In this document: piece after piece, positions 1-5,055 of the stretch | How positions within the stretch are numbered: position 1 is the stretch's first letter | How the letters are laid out: every line of letters begins with the position of its first letter | From: an uncultured Eubacteriales bacterium | GTDB lineage: Bacteria > Bacillota > Clostridia > Christensenellales > UBA1242 | Length of the DNA stretch: 5,055 nt | Reading direction: 5' to 3' | NCBI GenBank assembly: GCA_900557655.1 | Contig: USTX01000057.1 | Span: 1 to 5,055 of the forward strand | Made by a program: the position numbers and the translations under genes | Notes under the pieces: model-generated | What the model saw: the letters and a program-made list of their open reading frames with translations, nothing else | The model's database searches: none | Told to the model about the DNA's origin: nothing

Positions 1-28
1 ATCTTTCGTTATGTTATGCAATATTTAA

Positions 29-733
29 CTACTTAATTTTTAATTGCTTTAAAATTATTTCGGCGATTTTTCGTTGACCAAGTTCGTTTGGGTGGATACC
101 GTCGTCACAATAAAAGTCAAGATAGTTGCGGCAGTATAACAGTTTGCTGCGGATGTCGATAAAAGAGCATTTTTTGGCCTGCGCACACTTGATGACGATT
201 GAATTAAAATACTCTTGATGGCGATAAAGGTTCTCAATGTCGCCATGTAAAAAGGTAAGTATTCGGTTTGGGTCGGCCTGTTTTGAAATAATCCCGTCAA
301 AAAAGCGCTTACTGTCGATCGGGGCGATAGAGGTTAAGCACACGCGCACTCCGGCTGCTTGCAGCCTGTCAATAGTATTAAGCAAAAGGCGTTCAAACTC
401 TTTTGGTGGTGTTTTTGGCTGATGGTCAAATTTGGGGTTTTTGGCAACGGTTGGCCAATCATAGTCGCTATCGTTTCCGCCAAGGCTTAAGATCACAACA
501 TTGTCATCAGCGGGGTTAAGGTCGTTTAAAAATTTATCAATATCCCCGCGAGACACGAGGCGTGAAAGGGTTTGACCAAAGGTAGAATGGTTAGTTATCT
601 TTACGCCAAGCGCGTTTTCAATAATGCTAACGGCGGGGCACTCAGCCACCTGTCGTCTCCCCTTGCTGGTGACAACGCCCTTGGTTATCGAGTCGCCAAA
701 AACCGTGATTTTGGTGTTTTTGTTTATTTCCAT
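29..733 (-). CDS. SGNH/GDSL-family hydrolase (probable esterase or lipase)
   Basis: This 234-residue protein carries the four SGNH blocks. The nucleophile motif GDS is at residues 13-15 (Ser15), with a block II glycine at Gly53 in FGQT. The block III GGND is at 85-88, with Asn87 as the oxyanion-hole residue, and block V DGIH is at 211-214, giving the Asp211/His214 pair. No signal peptide or membrane segment is visible, so a cytoplasmic enzyme is likely. The family hydrolyses carboxyl esters of lipids, acylated sugars or acyl-CoA, and the substrate cannot be read from sequence. The ATG is supported by AAGGAAG at 741-747, eight bases upstream. The gene begins 4 bp after the degV stop, so it is the second gene of that operon. 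The usual length of compact SGNH enzymes is about 200-240 residues, so it appears complete. No terminator is visible in the 28 bp left in the window. Confidence 0.9.
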   Translation of the reverse strand: MEINKNTKITVFGDSITKGVVTSKGRRQVAECPAVSIIENALGVKITNHSTFGQTLSRLVSRGDIDKFLNDLNPADDNVVILSLGGNDSDYDWPTVAKNPKFDHQPKTPPKEFERLLLNTIDRLQAAGVRVCLTSIAPIDSKRFFDGIISKQADPNRILTFLHGDIENLYRHQEYFNSIVIKCAQAKKCSFIDIRSKLLYCRNYLDFYCDDGIHPNELGQRKIAEIILKQLKIK

Positions 734-737
734 TTCG

Positions 738-1580
738 TTACTTCCTTATAAAAAGTATGCCAAACGTGTATGGGCCGCAGTGGCTTGACACTGTGCAACC
801 TGCGCGGGTTTCGTGAATGTTTTCAAAGCCGCGTTCGGTTAAAGCGGCGCGCGCAACGCTTACCATCTCGTCGGTGGCGGTGGTGTAAGTGATAAAGGCG
901 TGCTTGGTGTCAACTTCTCCCGAGGCTGCAATTATATCCGCGCAATATTTTTTGATGACTTTGTCAAGCTTGCCAAGGTATTTTTTATTGACGCGAAGCG
1001 ATCCATCGGCTACCGACAACTGTGGTTTAAGCGACAAAAGGTTGGCACCCAAAAGCGTGATGGCTGAGCATCTGCCGCCCTTATACATATAGTCAAGCCT
1101 GTCAAGCACGAAGCTTGCTTGCGTGTTTTTAACGGTCGTTTCCATCTCGGCCAAAATCTCGTCTACGGTTGCGCCGCTAGCGGCCATTTCACTTGCTTTG
1201 ATGGCTTGAAGGGCGATGCCTGTTGACAGCGACAGCGAGTTAACAATATACACGCCTCCGACGTCTTTTGCGGCTTCTTTGGCGTTGTTGATAGCGCTGC
1301 TGAACCCACTTGAAATCGAAAAGTGAATGATGGCGTCGGCATCCTCTTCCTTTAAAACGCGTTCAAAAAAGGCCTTGTATTGGTCATAGTTGATGGCGCT
1401 GGTTTTAGGCAACACCTTGTTTTGCTTAACGAACGCAAACACGTCCTCGTTGGTTATTATGCCGTCAAAATATTCTTTTTCGCCAAGGATAATAGTGAAT
1501 GGCACGGTTTTAATATTATATTGATTTAAAAGTTCTTGTGGGCAGTCAATGGTAGACTCTGCGGTAATAATTATTTTCAT
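738..1580 (-). CDS. DegV-family fatty-acid-binding protein (FakB-like)
   Basis: This 280-residue protein matches the full length of the DegV family, whose characterised members (FakB) hold a fatty acid for phosphorylation by FakA. Visible landmarks are the N-terminal E-S-T-x-D at 8-12, usually D-S-T-x-D, and TSAIN at 60-64 where many members have TSQP. There is an SSGFSSA loop at 90-96, a VNSLSLSTG segment at 113-121 and Y-x-KGGR at 166-170. The KPQL...DG segment spans 186-193, and the C-terminal H-C-G-P...G spans 267-274. The family fold binds acyl chains in the cleft between two lobes. The start is supported by AGAGGG at 1586-1591, five bases upstream of the ATG. It is first in an operon with the SGNH hydrolase and divergent from the XRE gene. 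No fatty acid kinase (FakA) gene lies in the window, so a role in lipid phosphorylation is family-based inference. Confidence 0.93.
   Translation of the reverse strand: MKIIITAESTIDCPQELLNQYNIKTVPFTIILGEKEYFDGIITNEDVFAFVKQNKVLPKTSAINYDQYKAFFERVLKEEDADAIIHFSISSGFSSAINNAKEAAKDVGGVYIVNSLSLSTGIALQAIKASEMAASGATVDEILAEMETTVKNTQASFVLDRLDYMYKGGRCSAITLLGANLLSLKPQLSVADGSLRVNKKYLGKLDKVIKKYCADIIAASGEVDTKHAFITYTTATDEMVSVARAALTERGFENIHETRAGCTVSSHCGPYTFGILFIRK
741..747 (-). promoter_or_regulatory. Ribosome binding site of the SGNH hydrolase, inside the degV 3' end
   Basis: On the minus strand AAGGAAG lies eight bases before the hydrolase ATG. The same bases include the final Arg-Lys codons of degV (AGG AAG), followed by its TAA stop and a 4-bp gap. 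This arrangement supports translational coupling of the two genes and fixes the hydrolase start. Confidence 0.75.
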
Positions 1581-1651
1581 AAATTCCCTCTTATTATTTA
1601 AATTAAAAACCAGAATGCTTATGCGCTTAGAATTTTTTAATTTGCGCAGCA

Positions 1652-1670
1652 GGGCAAATAAAGATTGCCC
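1652..1670. repeat. Short inverted repeat in the degV leader region
   Basis: GGGCAA and TTGCCC form a perfect 6-bp stem around a 7-base loop. It lies about 70 bp upstream of the degV ATG, inside the predicted leader if transcription begins near 1681. It has no convincing T-tract on the minus strand, so it is not a normal terminator. It could be a leader hairpin or a protein-binding palindrome; no function can be assigned. Confidence 0.4.
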
Positions 1671-1687
1671 GTTTGGTTTTCATTGTT

Positions 1688-1716
1688 AGTATACTCACTG
1701 GCGTGGTGGTTGACTA
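1688..1716 (-). promoter_or_regulatory. Possible degV promoter
   Basis: Read on the minus strand, TAGTCA (1711-1716, 4/6 to the -35 consensus) is 17 bp from TATACT (1688-1693, 5/6 to the -10 consensus). This would start transcription near 1681 and give a leader of about 100 nt for degV. The -10 overlaps the left arm of the composite inverted repeat at 1683-1814. The -35 is weak, and no better candidate was found closer to the gene. Confidence 0.35.
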
Positions 1717-1737
1717 CCTAAATGGCATCATTTTGCG

Positions 1738-1792
1738 CTACTGTTAAATTTTTTAAAGTAGAGTTGTGTAAAATCAACTCTACTTACAGTAG
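1738..1792. repeat. Nested long hairpin inside the composite element
   Basis: An 11-bp perfect stem (AAGTAGAGTTG at 1756-1766 with CAACTCTACTT at 1775-1785, 8-base loop) is immediately followed by ACAGTAG (1786-1792). That pairs perfectly with CTACTGT at 1738-1744. The outer 7-bp helix is separated from the inner one by an 11-base AT-only bulge on the left side only. Eighteen paired positions without a mismatch are unlikely by chance. No T-run follows on either strand, arguing against an intrinsic terminator. Confidence 0.7.
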
Positions 1793-1820
1793 ACCTGCCC
1801 AGAAATACTAACAAAAATGC

Positions 1821-1849
1821 TTGCAAATTTAATTTTTAAGCGCTATAAT
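1821..1849 (+). promoter_or_regulatory. Promoter of the XRE-family regulator gene
   Basis: TTGCAA (1821-1826, 4/6 to the -35 consensus) and a perfect TATAAT (1844-1849) are separated by 17 bp. The expected start point, seven bases after the -10, is 1856, which is the A of the ATG of the regulator gene. A small palindrome AGCGCT (1839-1844) touches the -10 and could be an operator half, but this is speculative. Confidence 0.75.
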
Positions 1850-1855
1850 TATTGT

Positions 1856-2470
1856 ATGGAAAACTTGAATAACGTGATAGCAGAAAATATTTCAAATCTG
1901 CGAAAAAAGGCAGGACTGACGCAACTTGAACTGGCCGAAAAACTTAATTACAGTGATAAGGCCGTAAGCAAGTGGGAGCGAGGCGAAAGCATCCCAGATG
2001 TTGTCGTTTTAAAACAAATTGCCGATATGTTTGGTGTTAAAGTTGATTTTTTGCTTAACAAACAAAACCCAAGGATGATACGACTGACTAAACATATAAG
2101 TCTGTCATCAACTCTAATCACCATCCTTGCAAGCATAGTGGTTTGGATAATCGCAACGATAACTTTTGTTGTGCTTGAACTTGTGGGCGTAAAAGGGGCG
2201 TGGTTTTGCTTTATCATCGCCGTGCCGGTAACGCTTATTGTTATGCTTGTATTAAATTGTATTTGGGGTAAAAAATGGATAACTTTTACTATAATTTCAC
2301 TGTTGATTTGGTCAGTGCTTGCTACCATTTATATCGGCGCAATAAAATATAATATTTGGCTTATATTTTTAATTGGTATACCTTTGCAACTTGCAACAAT
2401 TATTTGGGCAATCTTAGCCGAGCACGCAAGTCGCGTTCGCGCAGCCGTTGATAACAAAATAATTGATTAA
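1856..2470 (+). CDS. XRE-family transcriptional regulator with four membrane segments
   Basis: This 204-residue protein has an N-terminal Cro/C1-type helix-turn-helix at about 7-63. The core runs from TQLELAEKL (22-30) through the recognition segment SDKAVSKWERG (33-43) to a D-x-x-x-L-x-x-I-A helix. A basic linker (71-80) leads to about four hydrophobic segments near 82-110, 113-136, 141-163 and 166-188, then a short polar tail. The layout suggests a DNA-binding protein tethered to the membrane, a common type in Bacillota, probably sensing an envelope or membrane signal. The target and signal are unknown. An in-frame ATG at 1817 would add 13 residues, but it lies upstream of the promoter and has no ribosome binding site. 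The ATG at 1856 fits the family's usual start. It also lacks a Shine-Dalgarno and coincides with the predicted transcription start. The gene is divergent from degV and convergent with the HU gene. Confidence 0.88.
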   Translation: MENLNNVIAENISNLRKKAGLTQLELAEKLNYSDKAVSKWERGESIPDVVVLKQIADMFGVKVDFLLNKQNPRMIRLTKHISLSSTLITILASIVVWIIATITFVVLELVGVKGAWFCFIIAVPVTLIVMLVLNCIWGKKWITFTIISLLIWSVLATIYIGAIKYNIWLIFLIGIPLQLATIIWAILAEHASRVRAAVDNKIID

Positions 2471-2574
2471 AATAATTAACTTAATAAAAATAAACAAAAT
2501 TAAGATTTTACCTGAAAATATCTAAATAAAAATTAACATAATTGGATAAATAAAAATCTAGTAAAAAGCAAAAT

Positions 2575-2604
2575 AAAAATAGGCTTATGATTAAGCCTAT
2601 TTTT
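2575..2604. terminator. Bidirectional intrinsic terminator between the XRE and HU genes
   Basis: A 13-bp perfect stem pairs 2575-2587 with 2592-2604 around the 4-base loop TGAT. The core is AGGCTTA/TAAGCCT and the outer part is A:T pairs that supply a T-run on either strand. It lies 14 bp beyond the HU stop on the minus strand and about 105 bp beyond the XRE stop on the plus strand. It can therefore end both convergent transcripts. The AT-rich stretch 2471-2574 contains no gene or other structure that I can see. Confidence 0.88.
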
Positions 2605-2617
2605 TGGTCTGTTTAAA

Positions 2618-2890
2618 CTAGTTTAAAGCGTCTTTGAATGCTTTGCCGAATTTGAAAACAGGAACTTTGCAAGCAGCAACTTTAACTTTTGCGCCAGTCA
2701 TAGGGTTGGTGCAAGTTCTTGCTGGTTTCTTTTTAGCTTCGTAAGTACCGAAACCAACCAATGCAATTTTTTCATCTTCTGCCATAGCAACATTAACAGT
2801 TTTAACGAATGCATCATAGAAAGCAGTTGCATCTTTGATTGTTGAACCTGTTTCAGTAGCGATAGCTCTTAAAAATTCGCTTTTATTCAT
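2618..2890 (-). CDS. hup: HU-family DNA-binding protein
   Basis: This 90-residue protein has the standard HU length. It is a small basic nucleoid protein that acts as a dimer to bend and compact DNA. The sequence shows the N-terminal helical part (MNKSEFLRAI, helices to about 40) and the family signature VGFGTYE at 45-51. The DNA-binding arm runs about 53-75 and includes Arg58 and the intercalating proline in NP (62-63). A C-terminal P-x-F-K-F-G-K-A-F-K motif is at 77-86. Two cysteines, Cys60 and Cys74, lie in the arm, and Thr61 sits where many HU proteins have a basic residue. It has its own promoter, 5' hairpin, strong ribosome binding site and terminator, so it is probably monocistronic and highly expressed. 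The only other gene on this strand upstream is mnmG, about 195 bp away. HU is preferred over IHF because of the length and the Bacillota-like context. Confidence 0.96.
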   Translation of the reverse strand: MNKSEFLRAIATETGSTIKDATAFYDAFVKTVNVAMAEDEKIALVGFGTYEAKKKPARTCTNPMTGAKVKVAACKVPVFKFGKAFKDALN

Positions 2891-2899
2891 AAAATGCGA

Positions 2900-2906
2900 C
2901 CTCCTT
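2900..2906 (-). promoter_or_regulatory. Strong ribosome binding site of the HU gene
   Basis: The minus strand reads AAGGAGG, a full anti-16S match, nine bases before the HU ATG. It is the strongest ribosome binding site in the window, consistent with an abundant nucleoid protein, and it fixes the start codon. Confidence 0.92.
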
Positions 2907-2910
2907 GTTT

Positions 2911-2927
2911 AGCAGGGATTACCTGCT
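2911..2927 (-). promoter_or_regulatory. 5' leader hairpin of the HU mRNA
   Basis: AGCAGG and CCTGCT form a perfect 6-bp stem around a 5-base loop. With transcription predicted to start near 2931, the hairpin sits within a few bases of the mRNA 5' end and ends 4 bases before the Shine-Dalgarno. Its position matches known 5'-terminal stabilising stem-loops; that role here is inferred. Confidence 0.5.
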
Positions 2928-2937
2928 TGTTACATTA

Positions 2938-2966
2938 ATTTTACCTGAATTTTTCCTTTTTGGCAA
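2938..2966 (-). promoter_or_regulatory. Promoter of the HU gene
   Basis: On the minus strand TTGCCA (2961-2966, 5/6 to -35) and TAAAAT (2938-2943, 5/6 to -10) are separated by exactly 17 bp. The predicted start near 2931 gives a leader of about 40 nt containing the hairpin and the ribosome binding site. The spacer is purine-rich. Confidence 0.75.
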
Positions 2967-3025
2967 ACAATTTAAACACTAAACTCAAAAAAAGTTAATT
3001 TTTCTTAGGTTTTTTCTAGGTTTGA

Positions 3026-3087
3026 GACGCATTTTAGGTGGTTTTAGCTTATTTTTATATATTTACGATGAATTTTAGGTTGTTTTA
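3026..3087. repeat. Imperfect 21-bp direct repeat at the end of mnmG
   Basis: Copies at 3026-3046 and 3067-3087 agree at 18 of 21 bases. Their last 16 bases, ATTTTAGGT(G/T)GTTTTA, differ at one position. The offset is 41 bp. The second copy runs over the mnmG stop codon. Two more TAGGT words occur at 3006-3010 and 3017-3021. No hairpin terminator for mnmG was found in 2967-3084, so this tract is all that separates mnmG from the HU promoter. Confidence 0.45.
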
Positions 3088-4935
3088 TTTTTTACAATAG
3101 AGCAGCAAAATGGTTATGTCTGCGGGGTTAACGCCGCTTATCCTGCTGGCCTGGCCGATAGTTTTTGGTTTAATTTCGGCAAGTTTTTGGCGCGCTTCGA
3201 TACGTATTCCATGCAAATTCATAAAGTCAAGGTCGTCAGGAATTGGCTTTTCGTCTAGCTTTTTGTTGCGTTCAATCAGCTGTTTTTCGCGCATAAGATA
3301 GCCCGCATATTTAACGTCGATGCCAACTTGGTTAAGAACATCGCGTGAAAACCCGCGAAATAAATTCAACTCTTTTTTGATATCAAAAATAGAAATCTTG
3401 CTGCGCTTTAAAAGATCTTCAATTGTTATCCCGCGAAGGGCAGGGCTTTCGCCGTGGCGCGCTAGAAAATCATTGACTTCACTTGGCGTAAGGCGCGTGT
3501 TTAACTGCTGCTTGGCGCGCGCGATTTGTTTAAGTTTGTGCGTAAAAACCCTGTAACGATTGTCGTCAACCAAGCCAACGTCGCGGCCGATTTGCGTAAG
3601 GCGTAGGTCTGCGTTATCCTGCCTTAAAAGCAGGCGGTATTCGGCGCGGCTGGTCATCATTCGGTATGGCTCGTTGGTGCCTTTGGTTGTTAAGTCGTCA
3701 ACCAAAACGCCAAGGTAGCTGTTGTCTCGCGTTAAAATTAGTTGAGATTTTTGCCTGTTATAAAGACTGGCATTTATGCCCGCCAAAAGTCCTTGCGCCG
3801 CCGCCTCTTCATAGCCGCTTGTGCCGTTAATCTGCCCCGCACAAAACAACCCTTTGACCTTTTTAAATTCAAGTGTAGGGTAAAGGTTAAGAGGGTTGAT
3901 GCAGTCATACTCAATCGCATACCCCCACTTGGTGATTTTGGCGTGTTCAAGACCGTTTACGCTTTCAACCATCTCAGTTTGGACGTCGCTAGGCATAGAC
4001 GTGCTCATACCTTGAAGATAAATCTCGTTGGTTTCAAGAGTTTCGGGCTCTAAGAAAAGTTGGTGGCGGTCGTGGTCTGCAAAGCGCACAATCTTGGTTT
4101 CGATCGATGGGCAATAGCGCGGCCCCGTGCTGCTGATAACTCCGTTATACATTGGCGCGCGGCTAAGATTTTTAAGAATAATTTCTTTGGTTTTAAGCGT
4201 TGTGTAACCAAGGTGGCAAACGCAGATATTTTTCGGCGTCTTTTTGGTTAAAAATGAAAATGACTGAATGTTGCGATCGCCTTTTTGAACCTCAAACTTG
4301 CTGTAATCAATCGTGTCGCCGTCAAGACGTGGCGGAGTACCCGTTTTAAATCGGCGAATCTCAAACCCAAGTTTAGCAAGACTTTGGGTGAGTTTAGTTG
4401 CGCGTTCAAAACCCGCCGGGCCGCTAAGCTTTATGACCTCACCCGTGATGGTGCGCGAATTAAGGTATACGCCGCAGCACACAATAACCGACTGCGTATT
4501 TAAAACTTGCCCGCTTGTTAACTTTACCGCGCTTACACGACCGTCTGTTTCATTAATTTCAGCAGCCTCACCCTCAATGATGGTAAGATTTTCTTGCGCC
4601 TCACAAATTTTAAGCATATTGCGGTGATACGCGTTTTTGTCAATCTGCGCGCGAAGACTGTAAACCGCCGGCCCCTTGCCAAGGTTAAGCATACGTATCT
4701 GTAAACTATTAGCATCAGCCGACAATCCCATTTGGCCGCCCAGCGCATCAATCTCGCAAACAAGGTGCCCCTTAGCAGTGCCGCCGATTGACGGGTTGCA
4801 AGGCATAAATGAAAGACTGTCTTTTGTTAATGTCACCAAGCACGTTTTATTACCCGTACGCGCAAGCGCAAGGCTGGCTTCAACGCCAGCGTGCCCGCCG
4901 CCAATAACAACACTGTCAAACTTTTCAATTTTCAT
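3085..4935 (-). CDS. mnmG: tRNA uridine-5-carboxymethylaminomethyl(34) synthesis enzyme MnmG (GidA)
   Basis: This FAD-dependent enzyme works with the GTPase MnmE to place the carboxymethylaminomethyl group on wobble U34 of certain tRNAs. The 616-residue product is full length. It has the Rossmann FAD motif GGGHAG (12-17), PCNPSIGGTAKG (45-56) with Cys46, and RFKTGTPPR (195-203). GPRYCPSIE (271-279) carries the second conserved cysteine, Cys275. HQLFLEPE is at 291-298, CAGQINGTSGYEEAAAQG at 365-382, and SRAEYRLLLRQDNADLRL at 429-446. The C-terminal MnmE-binding end has RISGVNPADI (598-607). Asn and His of the usual T-N-x-x-T-H motif are Thr246 and Lys250 here. An in-frame ATG at 5046 would add 37 residues, but they lack family similarity and overlap another coding frame. 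MKIEKFDSVVIGGG is the normal N-terminus. The Shine-Dalgarno is weak (GGA about 8-10 bases upstream), suggesting translation coupled to the overlapping gene before it. Confidence 0.97.
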   Translation of the reverse strand: MKIEKFDSVVIGGGHAGVEASLALARTGNKTCLVTLTKDSLSFMPCNPSIGGTAKGHLVCEIDALGGQMGLSADANSLQIRMLNLGKGPAVYSLRAQIDKNAYHRNMLKICEAQENLTIIEGEAAEINETDGRVSAVKLTSGQVLNTQSVIVCCGVYLNSRTITGEVIKLSGPAGFERATKLTQSLAKLGFEIRRFKTGTPPRLDGDTIDYSKFEVQKGDRNIQSFSFLTKKTPKNICVCHLGYTTLKTKEIILKNLSRAPMYNGVISSTGPRYCPSIETKIVRFADHDRHQLFLEPETLETNEIYLQGMSTSMPSDVQTEMVESVNGLEHAKITKWGYAIEYDCINPLNLYPTLEFKKVKGLFCAGQINGTSGYEEAAAQGLLAGINASLYNRQKSQLILTRDNSYLGVLVDDLTTKGTNEPYRMMTSRAEYRLLLRQDNADLRLTQIGRDVGLVDDNRYRVFTHKLKQIARAKQQLNTRLTPSEVNDFLARHGESPALRGITIEDLLKRSKISIFDIKKELNLFRGFSRDVLNQVGIDVKYAGYLMREKQLIERNKKLDEKPIPDDLDFMNLHGIRIEARQKLAEIKPKTIGQASRISGVNPADITILLLYCKK

Positions 4936-5055
4936 TTTTTTTGTCCAGTTGTTCTTCTGCCTGAGATTTGCGGATATAAAGTGGTTGCAAAAATTCTGTA
5001 AAGTCGTTTTGATTTGCTTTTTGCAATGCAAGTGAGCAAAGTGCATCTGGTGAAA
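4925..5055 (-). CDS. tsaB: TsaB C-terminal fragment (tRNA t6A37 synthesis), cut by window edge
   Basis: The minus-strand frame starting at 5053 is open for 42 codons and ends with TGA at 4925-4927. The translation begins SPDALCSLAL and contains FLQPLYIRKSQAEEQL followed by an acidic/lysine tail. The pattern P-x-Y-x-R-x-x-x-A-E just before the C-terminus is typical of TsaB (YeaZ), the partner of TsaD in making N6-threonylcarbamoyladenosine at A37. The preceding D-A...LA...K region fits the last helix of the ASKHA-type fold. The fragment overlaps the start of mnmG by 11 bp, so both belong to one operon for tRNA anticodon-loop modification. All active-site parts lie outside the window, so the identification rests on the C-terminal motif alone. 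The two other frames are also open here, but neither gives a recognisable protein. Confidence 0.7.
   Translation of the reverse strand, partial: SPDALCSLALQKANQNDFTEFLQPLYIRKSQAEEQLDKKNEN

Larger units (their letters stand above)
1683..1814. repeat. 132-bp composite inverted-repeat element (MITE-like or structured RNA)
   Basis: The ends are a perfect 10-bp inverted repeat: TTGTTAGTAT at 1683-1692 and ATACTAACAA at 1805-1814. Inside are a small hairpin at 1706-1719 (GGTGG, loop TTGA, CTACC, one G-T pair) and a larger nested hairpin at 1738-1792. Folded as RNA this makes a three-way junction closed by the 10-bp end helix. No open reading frame of note, no T-tract and no clear target-site duplication are seen. 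It could be a miniature inverted-repeat element, a structured RNA or a set of operators between divergent genes; these cannot be separated from one copy. Confidence 0.55.

Noticed and set aside
1652..1670. Hairpin considered as an intrinsic terminator
   Set aside because: The stem is only 6 bp and is not followed by a proper T-run on either strand, and no plus-strand gene ends before it.
1683..1814. Composite element considered as a tRNA, T-box or known riboswitch
   Set aside because: There is no cloverleaf, no T-box signature and no recognisable conserved riboswitch core; the downstream plus-strand promoter also makes a leader role for the XRE gene unlikely.
1621..1849. Recurring GCGCT/AAGCGC words considered as operator repeats
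   Set aside because: The shared core is too short and the spacing irregular; the matches are not above what I would expect by eye.
1817..1855. Upstream in-frame ATG for the XRE regulator
   Set aside because: It adds 13 residues without family similarity, has no ribosome binding site, and lies upstream of a near-consensus promoter whose start point is the ATG at 1856.
2612..2627. 16-bp perfect palindrome TTTAAACTAGTTTAAA over the HU stop codon
   Set aside because: It is low-complexity AT sequence, partly coding, without a T-run or loop suited to a terminator; probably coincidental.
3110..4627. Several plus-strand open frames opposite mnmG
   Set aside because: They have no recognisable domains or ribosome binding sites and are antisense shadows of the conserved MnmG coding sequence.
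4936..5046. 37-residue N-terminal extension of MnmG
   Set aside because: The residues do not resemble any MnmG N-terminus and overlap the better-supported tsaB frame.

Overview
The window reads as a chromosomal housekeeping region of an AT-rich Gram-positive bacterium, most likely an uncultivated clostridial-type Bacillota. This is inferred from the DegV (fatty-acid-binding) gene, the small HU protein behind a perfect AAGGAGG ribosome binding site, the membrane-anchored XRE regulator and the MnmG type. No phage, transposase, CRISPR, rRNA or tRNA gene is visible. TGA is used as a stop codon.

Layout, left to right. (1) 29-1580, minus strand: a two-gene operon transcribed as DegV-family fatty-acid-binding protein then SGNH/GDSL hydrolase. 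The genes are 4 bp apart and the hydrolase's Shine-Dalgarno lies inside the last codons of degV. (2) 1581-1855: a 275-bp divergent intergenic region with no gene. It holds a 132-bp composite inverted-repeat element with 10-bp perfect ends and a nested central hairpin, a possible degV promoter, a small separate hairpin, and a near-consensus promoter pointing right. (3) 1856-2470, plus strand: an XRE-family regulator with an N-terminal helix-turn-helix and four predicted membrane segments. Its promoter places the expected transcription start exactly on the A of the ATG, so the mRNA looks leaderless. (4) 2471-2617: an AT-rich gap ending in a symmetric 13-bp terminator that can serve both convergent genes. 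(5) 2618-2890, minus strand: HU DNA-binding protein, with its own sigma-A-like promoter, a 5'-end hairpin and a strong ribosome binding site. (6) 2891-3084: the HU leader plus a 21-bp imperfect direct repeat beyond the end of mnmG. (7) 3085-4935, minus strand: mnmG, complete at 616 residues. (8) 4925-5055, minus strand: the C-terminal 42 codons of a gene cut by the window edge, best explained as tsaB, overlapping the mnmG start by 11 bp.

Functionally, the tsaB-mnmG pair would couple two anticodon-loop modifications (t6A37 and cmnm5U34). The degV-hydrolase pair suggests fatty-acid handling, possibly an esterase releasing acyl chains for a FakB-type carrier. The most unusual items are the composite palindromic element at 1683-1814, the apparently leaderless regulator beside it, and the overlapping tsaB/mnmG junction.
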